The position numbers and the translations under genes were made by a program. 64,000 bases of DNA from Kingdonia uniflora (lineage: Eukaryota; Streptophyta; Magnoliopsida; Ranunculales; Circaeasteraceae), in NCBI GenBank assembly GCA_014058105.1, contig JACGCM010002207.1:248001-312000 (forward strand), given 5' to 3'. Under the pieces are notes generated by a model that was not told where the DNA came from, searched no databases, and saw only the letters and a list, made by a program, of their open reading frames with translations. Below are positions 10,501 to 23,456 of the stretch, in pieces. Every line of letters starts with the position of its first letter. Within the stretch, counting starts at the first letter, position 1.

Positions 10501-10871
10501 TTAAAGATCCATTTGTATTCAACTGTCTTAGACCCTTCAAGTATAGGTGTCAACTCTCATACAGAGTTGCGAGACATAGAATCCATCTCCTTCGTCATAG
10601 CATTACGCCACTGATTTGCGAAACTACTAGCCGTAGCCGTACTAAAAGATATTGGATCCTCGAAATCAAATAAATCCCCTTCAACTGAATAAAGATGGTA
10701 ATTTGAAGAAATAGTTGAACGCCTCTCTCTAGAGGATCTTTGAGTAGGAGCAAAAGGCTGGGCTGGAGGTGGAACGATAGGAAGCTGAGCAGAAGTGGGC
10801 AGAGGAAAATTTTAAGGGAGAACTGGTGCTACAACAGGGTCTAAAATTGGGCCTGAAATAATAGTTGGGCC

Positions 10872-11420
10872 TTAAACCGTACTCGTTACAATGTCAATAT
10901 ATGATAAACACGGAAGCATAACAATACTGATCGGAATAGCAGTTGGACTCCAAGTCTCAGAACCCTCCTCAAAGATAACCTCTCTATGAATAATACTGGT
11001 AAAGTGGTCTTCCTCCTCTATAAAATGAGCCTGAGTACACTCAACAATCTCTATGGGTCGAGAAGGATAATAAAATTTGAAACCTTTCGATCTCTTTGGG
11101 AAACCAACGAAGAAACAACTAACAGTCCTCGAATCTAACTTTTTGATATTCGGGTTAAACAATTTTGTCTTTGCAGAATAACCCCAAACACGCAAGTGAT
11201 TAAGACTAGAATTTCTCCCAATCCATAGATGATAAGGATTAAATATAATAGAACGCGAAAGAACTCGATTATGAATATAGACTAAATATCGTATGCACTC
11301 TCCCCTGAAATTCACATGTAAATCAGTATGACATAATATACTACAAACTATGTTCTGATAAGTTCGATTACGGTGTTCACAAACACCATTTTGCTCTGGT
11401 GATCTAAGAGTAAATTAGAG
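10872..11420 (-). pseudogene. Copia integrase C-terminal region
   Basis: The frame contains YLVYIHNRVLSRSI, the P-Y-x-L-W-x-G block (NPYHLWIGRNSSLNHLRVWG), and KKLDSRTVSCFFVGFPKRSK GFKFYYP, the copia-specific tail after the catalytic core. The catalytic Asp-Asp-Glu part upstream (toward 11500) is only faint. Confidence 0.85.
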
Positions 11421-11512
11421 AAGCCTAAATTCCCAAGAACCCCATCTTGAACCATAATTTTATGCCTCTTTCTAGAAATATGTCCTAGTCATTTGTGTCA
11501 TAACATCAAAAA

Positions 11513-12048
11513 TTACTTAGAAACTCTAGAATGTTTAGAAGTAGATGAAATGCTAACCTCAATAGATAAACATAATACTAAAGTCTCAAATGAATGATCA
11601 AGAGATAGATGATATAACCCATCAACTTGTAAACCAAAACCAATAGTAGAATTATGATGAATAATGTCTAAACCACCATGTCTAAAATTAAAAAATATTT
11701 GAAAGAGTGTAACTAAGAAATTAAAACTAGAGATCATCTCATCGATAGAACATAAAAGGTGTCTGTCAAATCTAAAGTAACACCCGTGCCTAAAACCAAG
11801 CGAAAAATGCTAATGAACTCAATAGAAAGGCGTCTAGCATCTCCCGAGAAAACCTGCTCATCAGGCCTTATTGCTAGCCTGCTGATGAACCCCTGTGAAG
11901 AATTTGAAATATGAACAATTTCCCCAAAATCTAACCACAAAGAGTTTGTGGGAACATCAACCAAATTGGATTCAAAGTAAACATAAATGAAACTAATACC
12001 TTCTTTTTTAGTTAACCTATTTTTGTAAGAACGACAGTCCTGCTTCAT
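11513..12048 (-). pseudogene. Copia zinc knuckle end, protease and pre-integrase region
   Basis: The upstream piece begins KQDCRSYKNRLTKKEG, the end of the CCHC knuckle, then LWLDFGEIVHISNSSQGF. That is the copia protease active-site region W-x-D-[ST]-G-A-x-x-H-I-x-N. Here the catalytic triplet is D-F-G-E, so Ser/Thr has become Phe. A second frame (11513-11737) carries the gag-pre-integrase region with a D-x-x-H-x-R-x-x-H-like pattern only partly recognisable. Confidence 0.8.
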
Positions 12049-12355
12049 ATGACCTTTCTTTTGTAATAGAAATACTCTATAACTGATGAAGTAGTTGCTG
12101 AAAAAATTATATTCTACTTCCCGTTCCCATTCTACTGAACGAAAACTCTACCTTGAACCATACTTAAAAATTTTCTTCTTCATAGAACCTTGATTCTTGA
12201 ATCTTTTTCCCTTGAGAATTGATGGGCAACCTATTCATGGAAGTAGTCAGATAAGTTGATTCTATTTTACCTTTCCTCTACCATTCTTCCTCAGAGACCA
12301 ATACTACAATCAACTTATTTATTTCTCAAGTTTTATCTTGATTTTGGCAGTGAAC

Positions 12356-12850
12356 CTAGAGCATCTCAAAACTTTTTGGAAGAGACCAAACTGTTAAGTG
12401 AACTATCAACGTATTATGAATATGGAGACCGAGTTCTTTCAAAGTAAGAACTAACTTGGAGATCTTAAGAATGTGCAAGGGCACATTTCTACTACCGTCA
12501 TACTTCAGCGATAAAAGCTGAGATAAGTTACTGTGTTGTCTTCCCTTGACAGAACCCTCAAAATATTTCTTAATGACATTTAATTGTTCCTTTACGGCGC
12601 CTTTCTCAGTGATACCGCCCCGCATAATAGGATCGAAGGAAGAACAAATGATAAGATTTGCCATTTTATTGGCTTTGACCAATTTAGCATAGGCCACTTT
12701 CTCAGCATCAGAAGAGGTATCGATAAGATCTGCGAGCATGGCTTCAATAAAAGAAAAATTGAAATCAAGGTAGCCTTGGGCAATCTGGATTTAGAGCTTC
12801 CAGTTGGAGTAGTTAAAGTCTGTCAATGTCTCAATATTAATCAGTTGGTT
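12356..12850 (-). pseudogene. Copia gag (UBN2-type)
   Basis: The minus-strand frame opens with LTDFNYSNWKL and QIQIAQGYLDFN, the typical start of copia gag. It continues through ADLIDTSSDAEKVAYAKLVK, KGAVKEQLNVIKKYFEGSVK and ISKLVLTLKELGLHI. One stop lies in the N-terminal part near 12790. The protein would coat the element RNA. Confidence 0.85.
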
Positions 12851-12959
12851 CTGGATCATAGAGTTCATAGCTGTATGAACCAAAGACTTATATTAAGACG
12901 TGTAAAAAATAATTTTTTTATGCACGTTTAACTTTATCTGTAAAAAGATCTATAATTTG

Positions 12960-14447
12960 ATATTTTAAATCTCGATCCTATCTGGGGTTAGGATAGTCGA
13001 GTCAGAGTGTATATTGTATTTAAAGTATTGACTTTTTACTCTGTGAGTATAACGATATATCATCGAATCCCTCATTTAGGTGGTGATTTGACATACATTA
13101 CCCCCAAGTTGGTGATCACTCATGCTCAAGACTAGACTGACCACTTACAACTTGACTCGAGACACTTCCTCATCTTTGGGCCAAGGGTTATCCTCATCTT
13201 CCCGTACCGTGTAGCCTATCTTGACCCACTAATGAATTAGAAGTTTCTTAGCCACCTTTGGGTGTTCTAATTATTTTTAAGTTTAATTAGTACAAAGTAG
13301 TCTTAATGAGACTTTACAAGAGAGTCTTAAAATTATGAGAAACGTTCAACTCCATAGGCAAAACTTCTTTGGGTGTATTTACCCACTTTGTATTCTGCCT
13401 CTCTAATGGCTACTTGATCTCGCTTAAACCCCATTGGAGATCCTTGGGCATCAACGCCTTATATCCATTAATGAAATATATATTATCAACAATAATGTTC
13501 CCAATTATGAGCGGAATTTCAATGGGTAACTTCGCCTCTTGGAGTAATGTTATTTTAGTTCTGAATAGGAGAATAGTTTGCCACCCTTTTAAGGTAACAA
13601 ATATATATCAAAAGGTAACCCGTGATCAATATGTTGCAATGCAATGTAAAGCTCCAAAGGTAACTCATAAGACTCACTAATGATTCTCGGACCAAATGAT
13701 TTAATCTATAACGAAACTATACCGATAACCCTTCAGTATTGTTAAACTTTATACCTTCAGGATTATCAAAGCTTCCAAAATCATTTTGAGTTTCCAATAC
13801 CCCTCACAGTGATCCAGATATTAAATAATGTTCCTACCTCTCTATATCATTTATACCTCAAATCTAATCATAAAGACCCATTGAAGTAATCAAAAATGTG
13901 AGCCTAGATTATCCCATTAATGATAACACACATTTTTGTCGACTTTGAAACATCGCTTTCACCAACAATTCTTCAGTAAACAAATAGAGAAATCCTTAAT
14001 CATTAACATCAATACCAAAGCTACTCATATGTAAATAGTACAAATCACTAACATCATACAATATTTTGATTCAGACTAGGGTTTAAACCCAAATCATATT
14101 TCAGTAGGGAAATCCCTAATCTTCATCTATTAAAACACTATAAATCTCAAATCCAATTCTGAACCTTTGAAGGCAAACCCCTAATCTGAACTTTGAATCT
14201 TGATTAAGCAAAATCGAACCTTAAATCGTGAAAATCTGAAACTCGGAATCAACTTTAAGAAATATGATTTGGAGACCTTGGATTTTCGTGGAAATCCCTA
14301 TAAATTGAGCCTAAAACCTTCGTTTTAGAGGGAAAGGCGAAGATTTGAAAGCTTGAAGTCGATTTGAGATGGGTCTGAGATCACTCTCTGATGGATGTTA
14401 GGGTTTACTTTTGGGAGAGAGGTCAGAGAGAGAGAGAGGTTCGAGAG

Positions 14448-14482
<35 letters not shown>

Positions 14483-14585
14483 CGGTACCATTAAAGTACC
14501 CAAAAAAAACACACTACTAACAACCAATTTTTCTTGTTTTCTCTCTTTACATCAATAAATTAATCATAGAAATTTGTATCCTAGC
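12960..14585 (-). other. Copia 5' leader, non-coding, with microsatellites
   Basis: This is about 1.6 kb between the primer-binding site and gag with no recognisable coding sequence. A plus-strand open stretch at 13369-13680 has no family features. The leader contains adjacent (GA)n and (TA)n runs at about 14424-14476. Confidence 0.6.
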
Positions 14586-14600
14586 GACTGATACCAATTA

Positions 14601-14973
14601 TGGGATTTAGTACAATTACTATGATAAATAAATTGAATATGAAAATGATTTTACTAACCTCTTCTCGTGCTTTAGCAAATCCTTCTAAATTTGAGTGGGG
14701 TCTTCCCTTGGATTGGCTGCATACCTTAATATGATAGTTTTATGTGTTGTAGCCTTCAAGAGAAACTTCCCCTCTATTTAACCTGATAGGGTATGAGTCG
14801 TCTTCCCATTATACCCTCAAACCTTAATAAAGAGTAACACTAGGTCCCACCAACCTTAACTTGGTGTAGCAATTGGGCACAACCAATAACACATATACGA
14901 CCTATTAACATGTGTGCTCGTGAACCAGAGGACAAAACATTGAGTAATGTCGGTATAAATATAAAATCCAATA
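14601..14973 (-). repeat. 5' LTR of the copia element, with PBS
   Basis: On the minus strand the LTR ends TAAATCCCA, and three bases later comes TTGGTATCAG (complement of 14588-14597), the start of the initiator-methionine tRNA primer-binding site. The other end, TCCAATA on the plus strand, corresponds to TCCAACA at the 3' LTR. The length of about 373 bp is normal for copia. Confidence 0.8.
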
Positions 14974-16302
14974 GCAATGACAATACCACTTCTTTGGTAT
15001 CTGCATTCACTGCCCAAAGAGCAAGTTCAACTTTTGCTAGCAATAACAACACCACTTCTGAAGTTATGAAGGTTTTGCACAAAAGAATAACTGAGGCACT
15101 ATTGTTCAAGAGTTTAAAGTTATTGGGAGGAAAAGATGAGCACAACTACAGGGTAATCTTTTCGGGGTTTGAGCCAGAGTGTCGTCTTGGTTTCCTTCAA
15201 TCCCTCTTTAGTTGAGTGTAGTGAGGCAAAAAACATCTCTTTGTTTAATGTGTTAAGTATTGGCACCAATGTTGTTATCTTTGCTTATTTGTAATAACTT
15301 TTAAAGACTTATTGGGAACCAATGTATTTGTGTTTTCTATATATAAAAGTTATTTTTTCCATGTTCATGTGGTGTTAATGGTGGTGATGAAGGGGTGGTG
15401 GTGGTATTGGTGATGAATGAGTGGTGGTATTGGAGTGTTTGCTTATTTTCTTTATAAGTAAAAAGGGGCATTTAAATATTAGCAGTTTTTAGTCAGATCT
15501 AACTAGCGAAAAAAAAACACACACTCCAAGACATCTAAGAGCATTTGAACTCGACTTGTCATTTTAACTTTAAGACATACTAGTGTAGCTGCACGTGCAA
15601 TGCGTGTGCAACTCCCCTATTTTGAATGTAAGATGTGTCATCTAAACGAAAGTTTTTACTGCTATACAAAATCTTAAATAAAGATTTAAATACATCACAA
15701 GTTGCACTTACATGAGAAACTTATATACAATTAGAAATTATATTTAAAACTATTCTCTATCAAGATTTTGATTTTTATATAACGATGTGAAAAATAAATC
15801 TTCATATATATTTCATTCAACCATTGCTACAACATACCCATGGACAATTCAAAAATACAATAGAGAGTCTGATGCAAAAATGCAACAGTAATCGGATTTC
15901 TCATTATGCCAAGCGGAAGAAAACACAAATGAATAATCAACTCTGCCCCACCATACCAAGCATAAATAAAGATATCTTAAAACAATCAGTTATACCAATC
16001 ATGCTTCAGTTGTCACATGATGAAACCAATACCATTACTCTTTTCAAACATTACATACTACTCTAAATATTGATGAAACATATTAGTTAATTAGTGCAAT
16101 AAATATTGATAGAATCAGTTTGTAATATACAATCAAATGGTCTAAATAATAGTTGCTTAATAATTCATTAACCTTTGAACTCTTTTCATTAAGAGCAACA
16201 TGCCTCATACTCAATCGATGCTTAATAATTCATTTAAAAGAGGAATAATAAAATAAATAAATTGATCAAGAAACATATTTTTCACATATCCCCATATCCA
16301 CT
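14974..16302. other. Intergenic, no supported gene
   Basis: A plus-strand open frame at 14976-15215, rich in Asn, Ser and Thr, is the flank into which the copia element inserted; I do not recognise it. A GGTGGT-rich patch lies at 15370-15430, followed by AT-rich DNA with no supported gene. Confidence 0.5.
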
Positions 16303-16385
16303 ACAAAAATTATGATAATAAATACAACTTTTTGCCATCTTTACAAAATCGATACTTTGGCAAGCCTCTTCCAAAATCGATACTA
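16303..16385 (+). repeat. Left terminal inverted repeat of the 15.2-kb MULE
   Basis: It pairs with 31450-31532. Identity is highest in the outer 55 bases; a middle segment around GATACTTTGGCAAGCC has diverged. Confidence 0.8.
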
Positions 16386-17166
16386 AAATTAACAAATCGA
16401 TAATGGTCCCACCTACTACCCCCTAGCTGCCACCCTATTCTTTAACATTAAATGTTGATGGGTTGTCTAATCTGCTACAGTAATAAATTTACCAACACAC
16501 AAAGATTACTGAACAAATAACAAAGCTATACCAAAACAATTACAAAGATATACACATCAAATGACAAAGTTCTCGCATAACAAATAATAAATAATGTAGA
16601 AAAAAATGAGAAACTATCCCACTGGAGTTGTTGAGTAGTCTAATGTACTACAGTAATAAGAACAGTAATAAGAGGGAAGATTCCCCCCTAAATATACTAC
16701 CAACCTTAAAAAAAATCAAAGCTTCTTCTTTTTATTCTTCTTCTACAAAAATCAAAGCACGTTCTCTTTAATGTACTATTTGTCTCCTTCATGTGCAATT
16801 TCTTCCAACTAACGTTCTGTATTCGTTAATGTCATCACCCAGAGGTCATTGGGGAGGAAAAGATCATTGTTATCATAGGTTATTCACCCTGCCAAAGACC
16901 GTTGTTATCCTTCTCTTCGACCGTTAAAGTAACTGTTGCAATAAATATCATCTCTAACTCTGTATCCATCATCTTTTACTGTGTATCTGCATCATGATTT
17001 GAAGCTTTTTTTCTTAAGAAAAATATTATGCAAGACGATACAATTTGTACATAATCATTTTTCTTTGCCTTTTTAATCATTTGTCTTCTGCTACTTTATC
17101 ATTTGTCATTTTTCTTATGTCATTTGTAGCATTTATTATTTGCTACTATATCACTAAAATTGTTCA

Positions 17167-20100
17167 TTGATATCATTTATTTTGGGATTCCTATCATTTG
17201 TTTTAGGGATTGCTGAAGTTATGTTTTATATCATTTTTTTCATTTGTGTTATGCAACTTTATCATCGGAATTGCTTATTTATATCATTTGTTTCAAGGAT
17301 GAATGAAGTTCAACTTTATACCATTGTTTATTTTGATGGGGATATCGTACGTCCAAAGATTGGATCAATCGCTAGTTATGTTGGAGAAAATACAAAACTT
17401 ACCTCACTAAGAGCGTACTCGTTATATGAAGATTTTATTACACTCCTTGAAGAAACAAGCGAAATCTGTCGTGGGGACTATAAGTTGAACAACTTCGTCA
17501 ATGGTTGTGCATGCATAATTTCATCGATCCAGGACTTTACCGTAATGATCAATATGCATAAAACCAATCCCGACACACCCTTTCACATATGGATTGTTAA
17601 TGAGCTAGGGTACCTTCCCAGAACTTTATTTATGATTTTTATTCTTCGGGTAAAGGGTTGTCCACCACCAAAGATATTGGTTCAGGTAAAGGCTTATCCA
17701 CCACCAAAGCGGGGGGACCTTTGCGTTATAACTCATTTCTAATCCTGAACCTGAATATAGGGGTTACCCTGAAATAAACGGCAGAGGGCTTGATTCACGT
17801 AAGTTTGGACCTTTAGTAGATGATGATGATGATGATAATGTTCATCAATCAAATAAATCTTTCAAAGCTATTTGTACTGGTGTTCCTCCCTCAAATGAAT
17901 TACCTAGTATTCCTCAATCAAATGTTCATCTCTCAAATGAACTAGTGTTAACTAATGTTCCTCAATCAAATGAACATTTTCAAACTATCCCTACTGATGT
18001 TTCTCTCTCAAATAAACCTTGTATTTCTCAATCAAATATTCATCTCTCAAATGAACCTATGTTAACTAATGTTCATCTTTTAAATGAACCTATGTTAACT
18101 AATGTTTCTCTTTCAATTAAACCTGAACTTATCATTGGACAAACTAAACCTTCAGGTAAGCTCGCTTAATTTTTCATTTGTAAGTTATTTTTTAACATTT
18201 CTTTTTAAACTAGTATCATCTTAAGAAACATATTTCTCATTTGTGCAGCTGAATTACGGTTTAAGTCACAACCCGAACAGGTGAAAGAACTTGTAGATTT
18301 TTGGTTCAAATCTGCTGCGTACACAGAAGATCCTTATGACTTCAGTAAAGAGTTTAAAATTGGTGATCTATATCGAGATATGATTGAACTCAAGAATCAC
18401 ATAAGAGCTTATGCAATTGTAAACAAGTTCAATCTCGAACACATTCTGAGCAACGAATATAAAATCGTAGTACGTTGCAAAAGTCATAAATGCTCTTGGC
18501 GGATTTATGCGACAATGTTGGTCGGTTTTACCCTATTTAGAGTAAGTACCTATTGCTCCGTGCATACATACATCCGAGTAGAAACTGAAGGTGGGAACGC
18601 GTATAAGGCAGCGTCTAGTAGATGGGTTGCTTCTATAATCAAGCAAAAACTACGAAAAGACCTAAACTACAAACCTTCTGAAATTATTAATGATATGCAA
18701 ATTCATCACAATATTGATGTAACATGTAATCTTGTTTGGCGTGCGAAAGAAAAAGCCCACGTTGACGTATTATCACTTTATATGTCATTTGTTCCCTCAT
18801 ACAAGTCATTTGTACAACAATGTTTATCATTTAATCACATGTCATTTTGTCGACTCACTGTGTCATTTGTAATCTGATGTTTATCATTTGTCTTTTACAA
18901 AATGTCATTTGATCTACGTAATTATTTCTGATACGAGGCAGCTTTGAGCACGCATACCAACTACTTATGAGCTACTTTGCAAAAGTGAGCTTGGTTGACC
19001 CGGATTTTGTATTTGACATACAAACTACGAGTTGTAAGGATACGAGATTTACAAGGTGTTTTTGGTGTTTTGGTCCTCCCAAAAAAACTTATAAACTATT
19101 AAGACCAGTTCTTGTGATTGACGGAACTTTTTTAAAAGGAAGATATCGTGAGACTCTACTAACAGTCATCACCATTGACCCAAGTAATTATATTTTTCCA
19201 CTTACATTTTTGAAAAAAGACTCGGAGACTACCGAAAGTTTGACATACTTCTTGGAGATGTTTGGGTCTAATTTCCACGGTTATGACACTAGATTCGTCG
19301 TCATCTCTGACAGGAACCTCTGAATTATTAATGCAGTACCCAAGGTGTTTCCATTTGTAATCCATACAATTTGTGCCTTTCACATATCGAACAACATTAA
19401 AACTACCCTCGAAAGCACGAGGATCGCATTTAGGATGACAGTATAGGCCCTAACAAGTATTGATTTTGATAAACACATGAATGCTATCCGAAATATAGAT
19501 CAAGGAAAGATGGTATAATCTATGCATTCCAATGAGTAGGTACGTTGTCACTCTCTATTAATCAACTTCTCATTTGTTATATGAGGAATAGTCCTTATTA
19601 CTCCATTTGCTATTCAAATAGAATTATTTCTGTTCAAATAGATTTATGCCTGGGTAGTTTTATTCGAATATAATGCTTTCTGTTTGAATAGATTTATACC
19701 TGGGCAGTTTTATTCGAAAATATTTATACTATATTCGACTACAACTTTATTTGAATAGATTGTTAGTCTATTCGAACAGAGGCGTGATCAACTTTTCTTT
19801 TGAGTGTTTGAGGGCAAATGTGTCCGTGGGTTATAATTATCTTGTAATCTTTGATTGAGCATATATAAATAATCTAAACTTTTGGCTAAAAAAATTATTA
19901 CTCCAGTTGCATTCTTATTTGTCATTTTTACCCATTATTTCTCATCAGTTCTTTATTATTCCTTTTACAGTTGTATGATCCCATTTGTCATTTGTTTATG
20001 CTCATTTGGCATTTGATTTATATTATTTGTCATTTGTTCAGATACAGAGTGGTTTATATAAATTATGTCGAGAGTTGGAATAACATTATATTAAAAGTAA

Positions 20101-20788
20101 GAGATCTCCCTATCCATGTGTTTATTGAGGAATTGCGTAGAATCTGTTCCAAAATGTCCTACACGTATAGGAAGGAAGCTGAGAAGAGTCAAGCTCGCTT
20201 AACGCCATGGGCTACGGATCACTGTGAGAGCAGAAAGTTTGTGGCAAATTCACTAACCTACAGGGTTCGTACATCACATCACCATTTTCAAATAACTAGT
20301 TATGGTAGAACCGATTATGTAAATATTGAAGATGATACTTGTTCTTTTCGTTGGTAGCAAACAATGGGTATACCTTGTGAACACGGAGTACACACTCTCG
20401 GTCTTGCTAATATTGATCCAACTACACGTGTCTCTGAGTACTTTACAAATGATACATACAAGGCTGTTTATGAACCTATATGGATTCCTATATGAGGAAT
20501 TGAGTAGTGGAAAATTTTTAAAATTGATCCACGTGTTTGTGCTCCTATTATAACAGTTCGACCTGGTCGTCCTCGCACGCAAAGGAAGAAAAGGGAAAAA
20601 ATATCTGGTCATGTCACCAAACTAAGATTTTGCAGTAGGTATAAAAAAAACGGGCACAACCATTGTTCTTGTAAGCTTCTACCAATCCCATCTGACGATA
20701 ATACATGTCCGAAAATGGTACCATCTTTTACGATGAACACTGAGCCACTTGTCATCCCAAATGAGGATGTTGATATTAGTTTGCACTG
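17167..20788 (+). pseudogene. MULE transposase (MuDR-type), inactivated
   Basis: The likely start is ATG 17299 (MNEVQLYTIVYFDGD, a PB1-like N-terminus). A linker with degenerate repeats of LSNEPMLTNV follows (17880-18130), then an intron (18156-18248, GTAAGC...GCAG). Next is the MuDR DNA-binding region: FKIGDLYRDMIELKNHIRAY, CKSHKCSWRIYAT and AYKAASSRWVASIIKQKLRK. After a second intron full of TCATTTGT comes the catalytic MULE domain, with VIDGTFLKGRYRETLLT (first Asp) and FVVISDRN (second Asp). Stops at 19321, 19447 and 19516 interrupt it. A third intron ends near 20041, then YVESWNNIILKVRDLPIHVF and a SWIM zinc finger split by TAG (CSFRW-stop-QTMGIPCEHG). The C-terminus has RPGRPRTQRKKRKK and a CCHC knuckle (CSRYKKNGHNHCSC), ending at 20788. 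Confidence 0.92.
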
Positions 20789-21384
20789 AGCATTTTGGGT
20801 ACTCTATGTATCATTTGTTTGTATGATCTTTATCGTCTGTGTTGTTAAAATCATCATTTGATTAAATATAACTGTCATTTGTTTGTATCCATTATATCAT
20901 TATTTTCTTATGAACTTCCATTTGTGCATAAAGAATTTCTTATTTGTTTGTTTCTATGATATCATTGTTTGCTTCTGAACTGTCATTTGTGCAAAAATAA
21001 TTTCTCATTTGTTTGTTTCCATGATATCATTGTGTTCCTCGGAACTGTCATTTGTTTTAGAGAATTTCGCATTTGTTGGTTTGTACAATATCATTGTTTG
21101 CTTCTGAACTGTCATTTGTGCGTAAAGAATTTATGATTTGTCTGTAGAATTTTTATCATCAGTTTTGTTAAGTTCATCATTAAACTTGTCCCCACTTATA
21201 TCATCATTATTTTCTTATAGAACTGTAAGTATTTTGTTCGGGTTTGCCACATATAATACGAAAACCACTATTTAATAGCAAAAACAAACGAAATAGCACA
21301 AAACAAAACAAAATAGATGTTCATTCATATATGGGGAAAGTACTAGTTACCACAAAAAAACTAACAAACTAAACACCAAAAAAA

Positions 21385-21813
21385 CTATAGCAAATGTTCA
21401 CAACTCCTGATCACGTTCCGAGCATTCCAGAGTTTCTACTGGAGATAGTTAATCTTTGAAGCTGACTCCTCCCACAGTTTCTTGTGCTCGTCCCGGTCCA
21501 ACTTTACGACGTAGAGCTTATCTTCCAAGAAGCGCATATGGAACTTGAACTCTTCAAAATGCTGATCTCTCTTTGTTATAACTTGATACAGTTCATCATG
21601 GATATAATCGAACATTCCTAATTTCTCCCTGAAGTCTTCATAATGCTCTTTCAGTATTTGGGCCTTCTCACCAGAGACATCCTTCTATATTAGACATAGT
21701 CTACTCAATTTATAGAGATGTTGGTCACGCTGATCTTCCTGCATCCCTACCGACTCAAACAAATCGTATGGAGTGTTCGAAGAGACATGGCTGACTCGAG
21801 TGAAGTACAACAT
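21385..21813 (-). pseudogene. Coiled-coil protein frame A (MULE cargo)
   Basis: Starting at the minus-strand ATG at 21813, one frame of 143 codons runs MLYFTRVSHVSSNTPYDLFE, then charged helix-like sequence (LKEHYEDFREKLGMFDYIHD, EEFKFHMRFLEDKLYVVKLD, RDEHKKLWEESASKINYLQ). Two in-frame stops occur, after LCLI and after NYLQ. The heptad-like charge pattern predicts a coiled coil. I do not recognise the family. It is the paralogue of frame B one kilobase to the right. Confidence 0.65.
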
Positions 21814-22433
21814 TTTTTTCGAAAAGTTGAAAAGAGTTCAGACTTTAGGGTTAGGGTTTAAAATTTTGAATAATTAAAGAGTTGAGAATAGTTAATTTGA
21901 GATTAGGGTTTTTATAAGGGGAGGTGAATGCATTGGGAAAGGACGCGTGTCAGGGATAACACGATATTTAGGGTAAAAGCTATTATTACTTTGGTTCGGT
22001 GCCGTCGTTTCTTGTTGTACACGTAAGTCATATGAGTATTTAAACTGAGTTGTCTAATCAAGTATCATTACTTGTCACATCGACTTGTAATATGTTGAAG
22101 AAAATTTTACATTTGTTTATATGTTATATATCATTTGTTTCTTGCCAGAACTAACATGGTTTAACGTTAATTTATCATTTGTCTGCTTAAATGTTATCAC
22201 CAGTTTCGTTCAGTTCAAAATTTATCTACGTTTGTTCATGTAGTCTTTATCATTTGTGTAGTTCCTTTATATCATTTATTTTGGATGAAACTTTTTAGTC
22301 GTTTGTTTCCCTCATATCAGACGAAAATCACTATTTGAAAGCGAAAAGGAAAAACGAAACAAAACATATGTTCATACAAGGGAAACAACAATAACAACAA
22401 CAACAAAAACTAAAAACCAAACAACACAAATGT

Positions 22434-22863
22434 TCACAACTCCTCACTTGAAGAATTCTGATCACGTTCCATAGCCATGATCTTCTGCTCAAAATAACTA
22501 ATTTTACAGGCCGACTTCTCTCACAGTTTCTTGTGCTCATCCCAGTCCGATTATACGGTGCAGAGCTGATCTTCTATAAAGCGGATATGGAACATGAACT
22601 CTTCAGAACGCTCTCTTTTCTTTTTTATAATTTTATCCAGTTCGTCATCCATTTCATCGAGTTCTCCTAATTTCTCCTTGAATTCTTTGTAATACTCTTT
22701 CAGCAGTTGCGCCACCGGAGACATCCTTCTCCATCATGCAAATTCTATTAAACGTGAAGAGACGTTCATCCACCTTATCTTCCTTAATCCCTACCGCCTC
22801 AAATTAATCTTGAGGAGTGCTGGAAGAGGCACGGCTAAATTGAGTAGAGTAGGAGTACGACAT
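22434..22863 (-). pseudogene. Coiled-coil protein frame B (MULE cargo), paralogue of A
   Basis: Starting at the minus-strand ATG at 22863, the product is MSYSYSTQFSRASSSTPQD then a stop, FEAVGIKEDKVDERL, and after a frameshift at KDVSGG, LLKEYYKEFKEKLGELDEMD and SEEFMFHIRFIEDQLCTV, ending NSSSEEL. The shared pattern with frame A is S-x-x-S-S-x-T-P-x-D-x-F-E-x-V-G near the start and H-[IM]-R-F-[IL]-E-D-[QK]-L in the coil. Three stops and a frameshift make it inactive. Confidence 0.65.
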
Positions 22864-23456
22864 TTTTTGTGAAGTTGTAAAGAGTTTAGAGTTTGAATAG
22901 TTGAGGTTTGAGAATATTTAACTTAAAAGAGATTAAAGTCTTTTATACTTGGGAGAATTAAGACTTTAAATCACGCGTGGACAGGGTTTAAGGTTTAGTG
23001 TTTAGAGTTGCAGAAACCACGTGGATGTTTTGGATAGATAACTTGTTATAAACGTAATCAAAGTTGACTTTAAGCCAAGTTGTCTAATCAAGTAATAAAG
23101 ATTGACTTGTCACATCGACTGTTTAGGAAAGAAGTTCCTAGAATTTAAACGGCTTATTTGTCATTTGTTTTTACAAAAAGTATCATTTTGGTGTTGTTAA
23201 CTGTTATGCAAATTAAATGTCATCCTCCCTTTAGTATTTGCCATTCCTTTATGATATCATTGTCACTTTACTGTTGTGAATTATCAAGCATTACGTATTT
23301 CCCTACCAATGTGGATGTTTTCGATAAATAGCTTATTGTAAACGTAATCAAAGTTGACTTTATGTTAGATTATCAAAACAAATGTAATAAATAAAATATT
23401 GAATTGTCACATACTTCCCTACCAGTTCTCAACCATTACATACTTCCTTACTAACG

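Larger units (their letters stand above)
8248..14973 (-). mobile_element. Ty1/copia retrotransposon, minus strand, degraded
   Basis: Read on the minus strand the order is LTR, primer-binding site, leader, gag, protease, integrase, reverse transcriptase, RNase H, polypurine tract, LTR. Integrase before RT defines Ty1/copia. The two LTR copies match over about 140 bp (8248-8383 and 14840-14973), both carrying AACATGTGTGCTCGTGAA and GGTATAAAT. The 3' LTR on the left is truncated near 8248. All domains are broken by stops and frameshifts. Confidence 0.92.
21261..23120. repeat. About 1.03-1.06-kb tandem segmental duplication
   Basis: The unit at about 21261-22090 is repeated at about 22323-23120. 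Besides the coiled-coil frames, shared landmarks are AAAAYCACTATTT at the left, CAAATGTTCACAACTCCT, and GTTGTCTAATCAAGTA (22049 and 23079) with CTTGTCACATCGACT at the right. A third partial copy of the right margin (AACGTAATCAAAGTTGACTT) starts near 23340. Confidence 0.85.

Noticed and set aside
13369..13680. Plus-strand 103-codon frame in the copia leader
   Set aside because: Antisense to the element, no recognisable domain, no start context; best explained as chance.
14456..14476. TATATATA run as a promoter
   Set aside because: It is a (TA)n microsatellite next to (GA)n inside the copia leader, not positioned before a gene.
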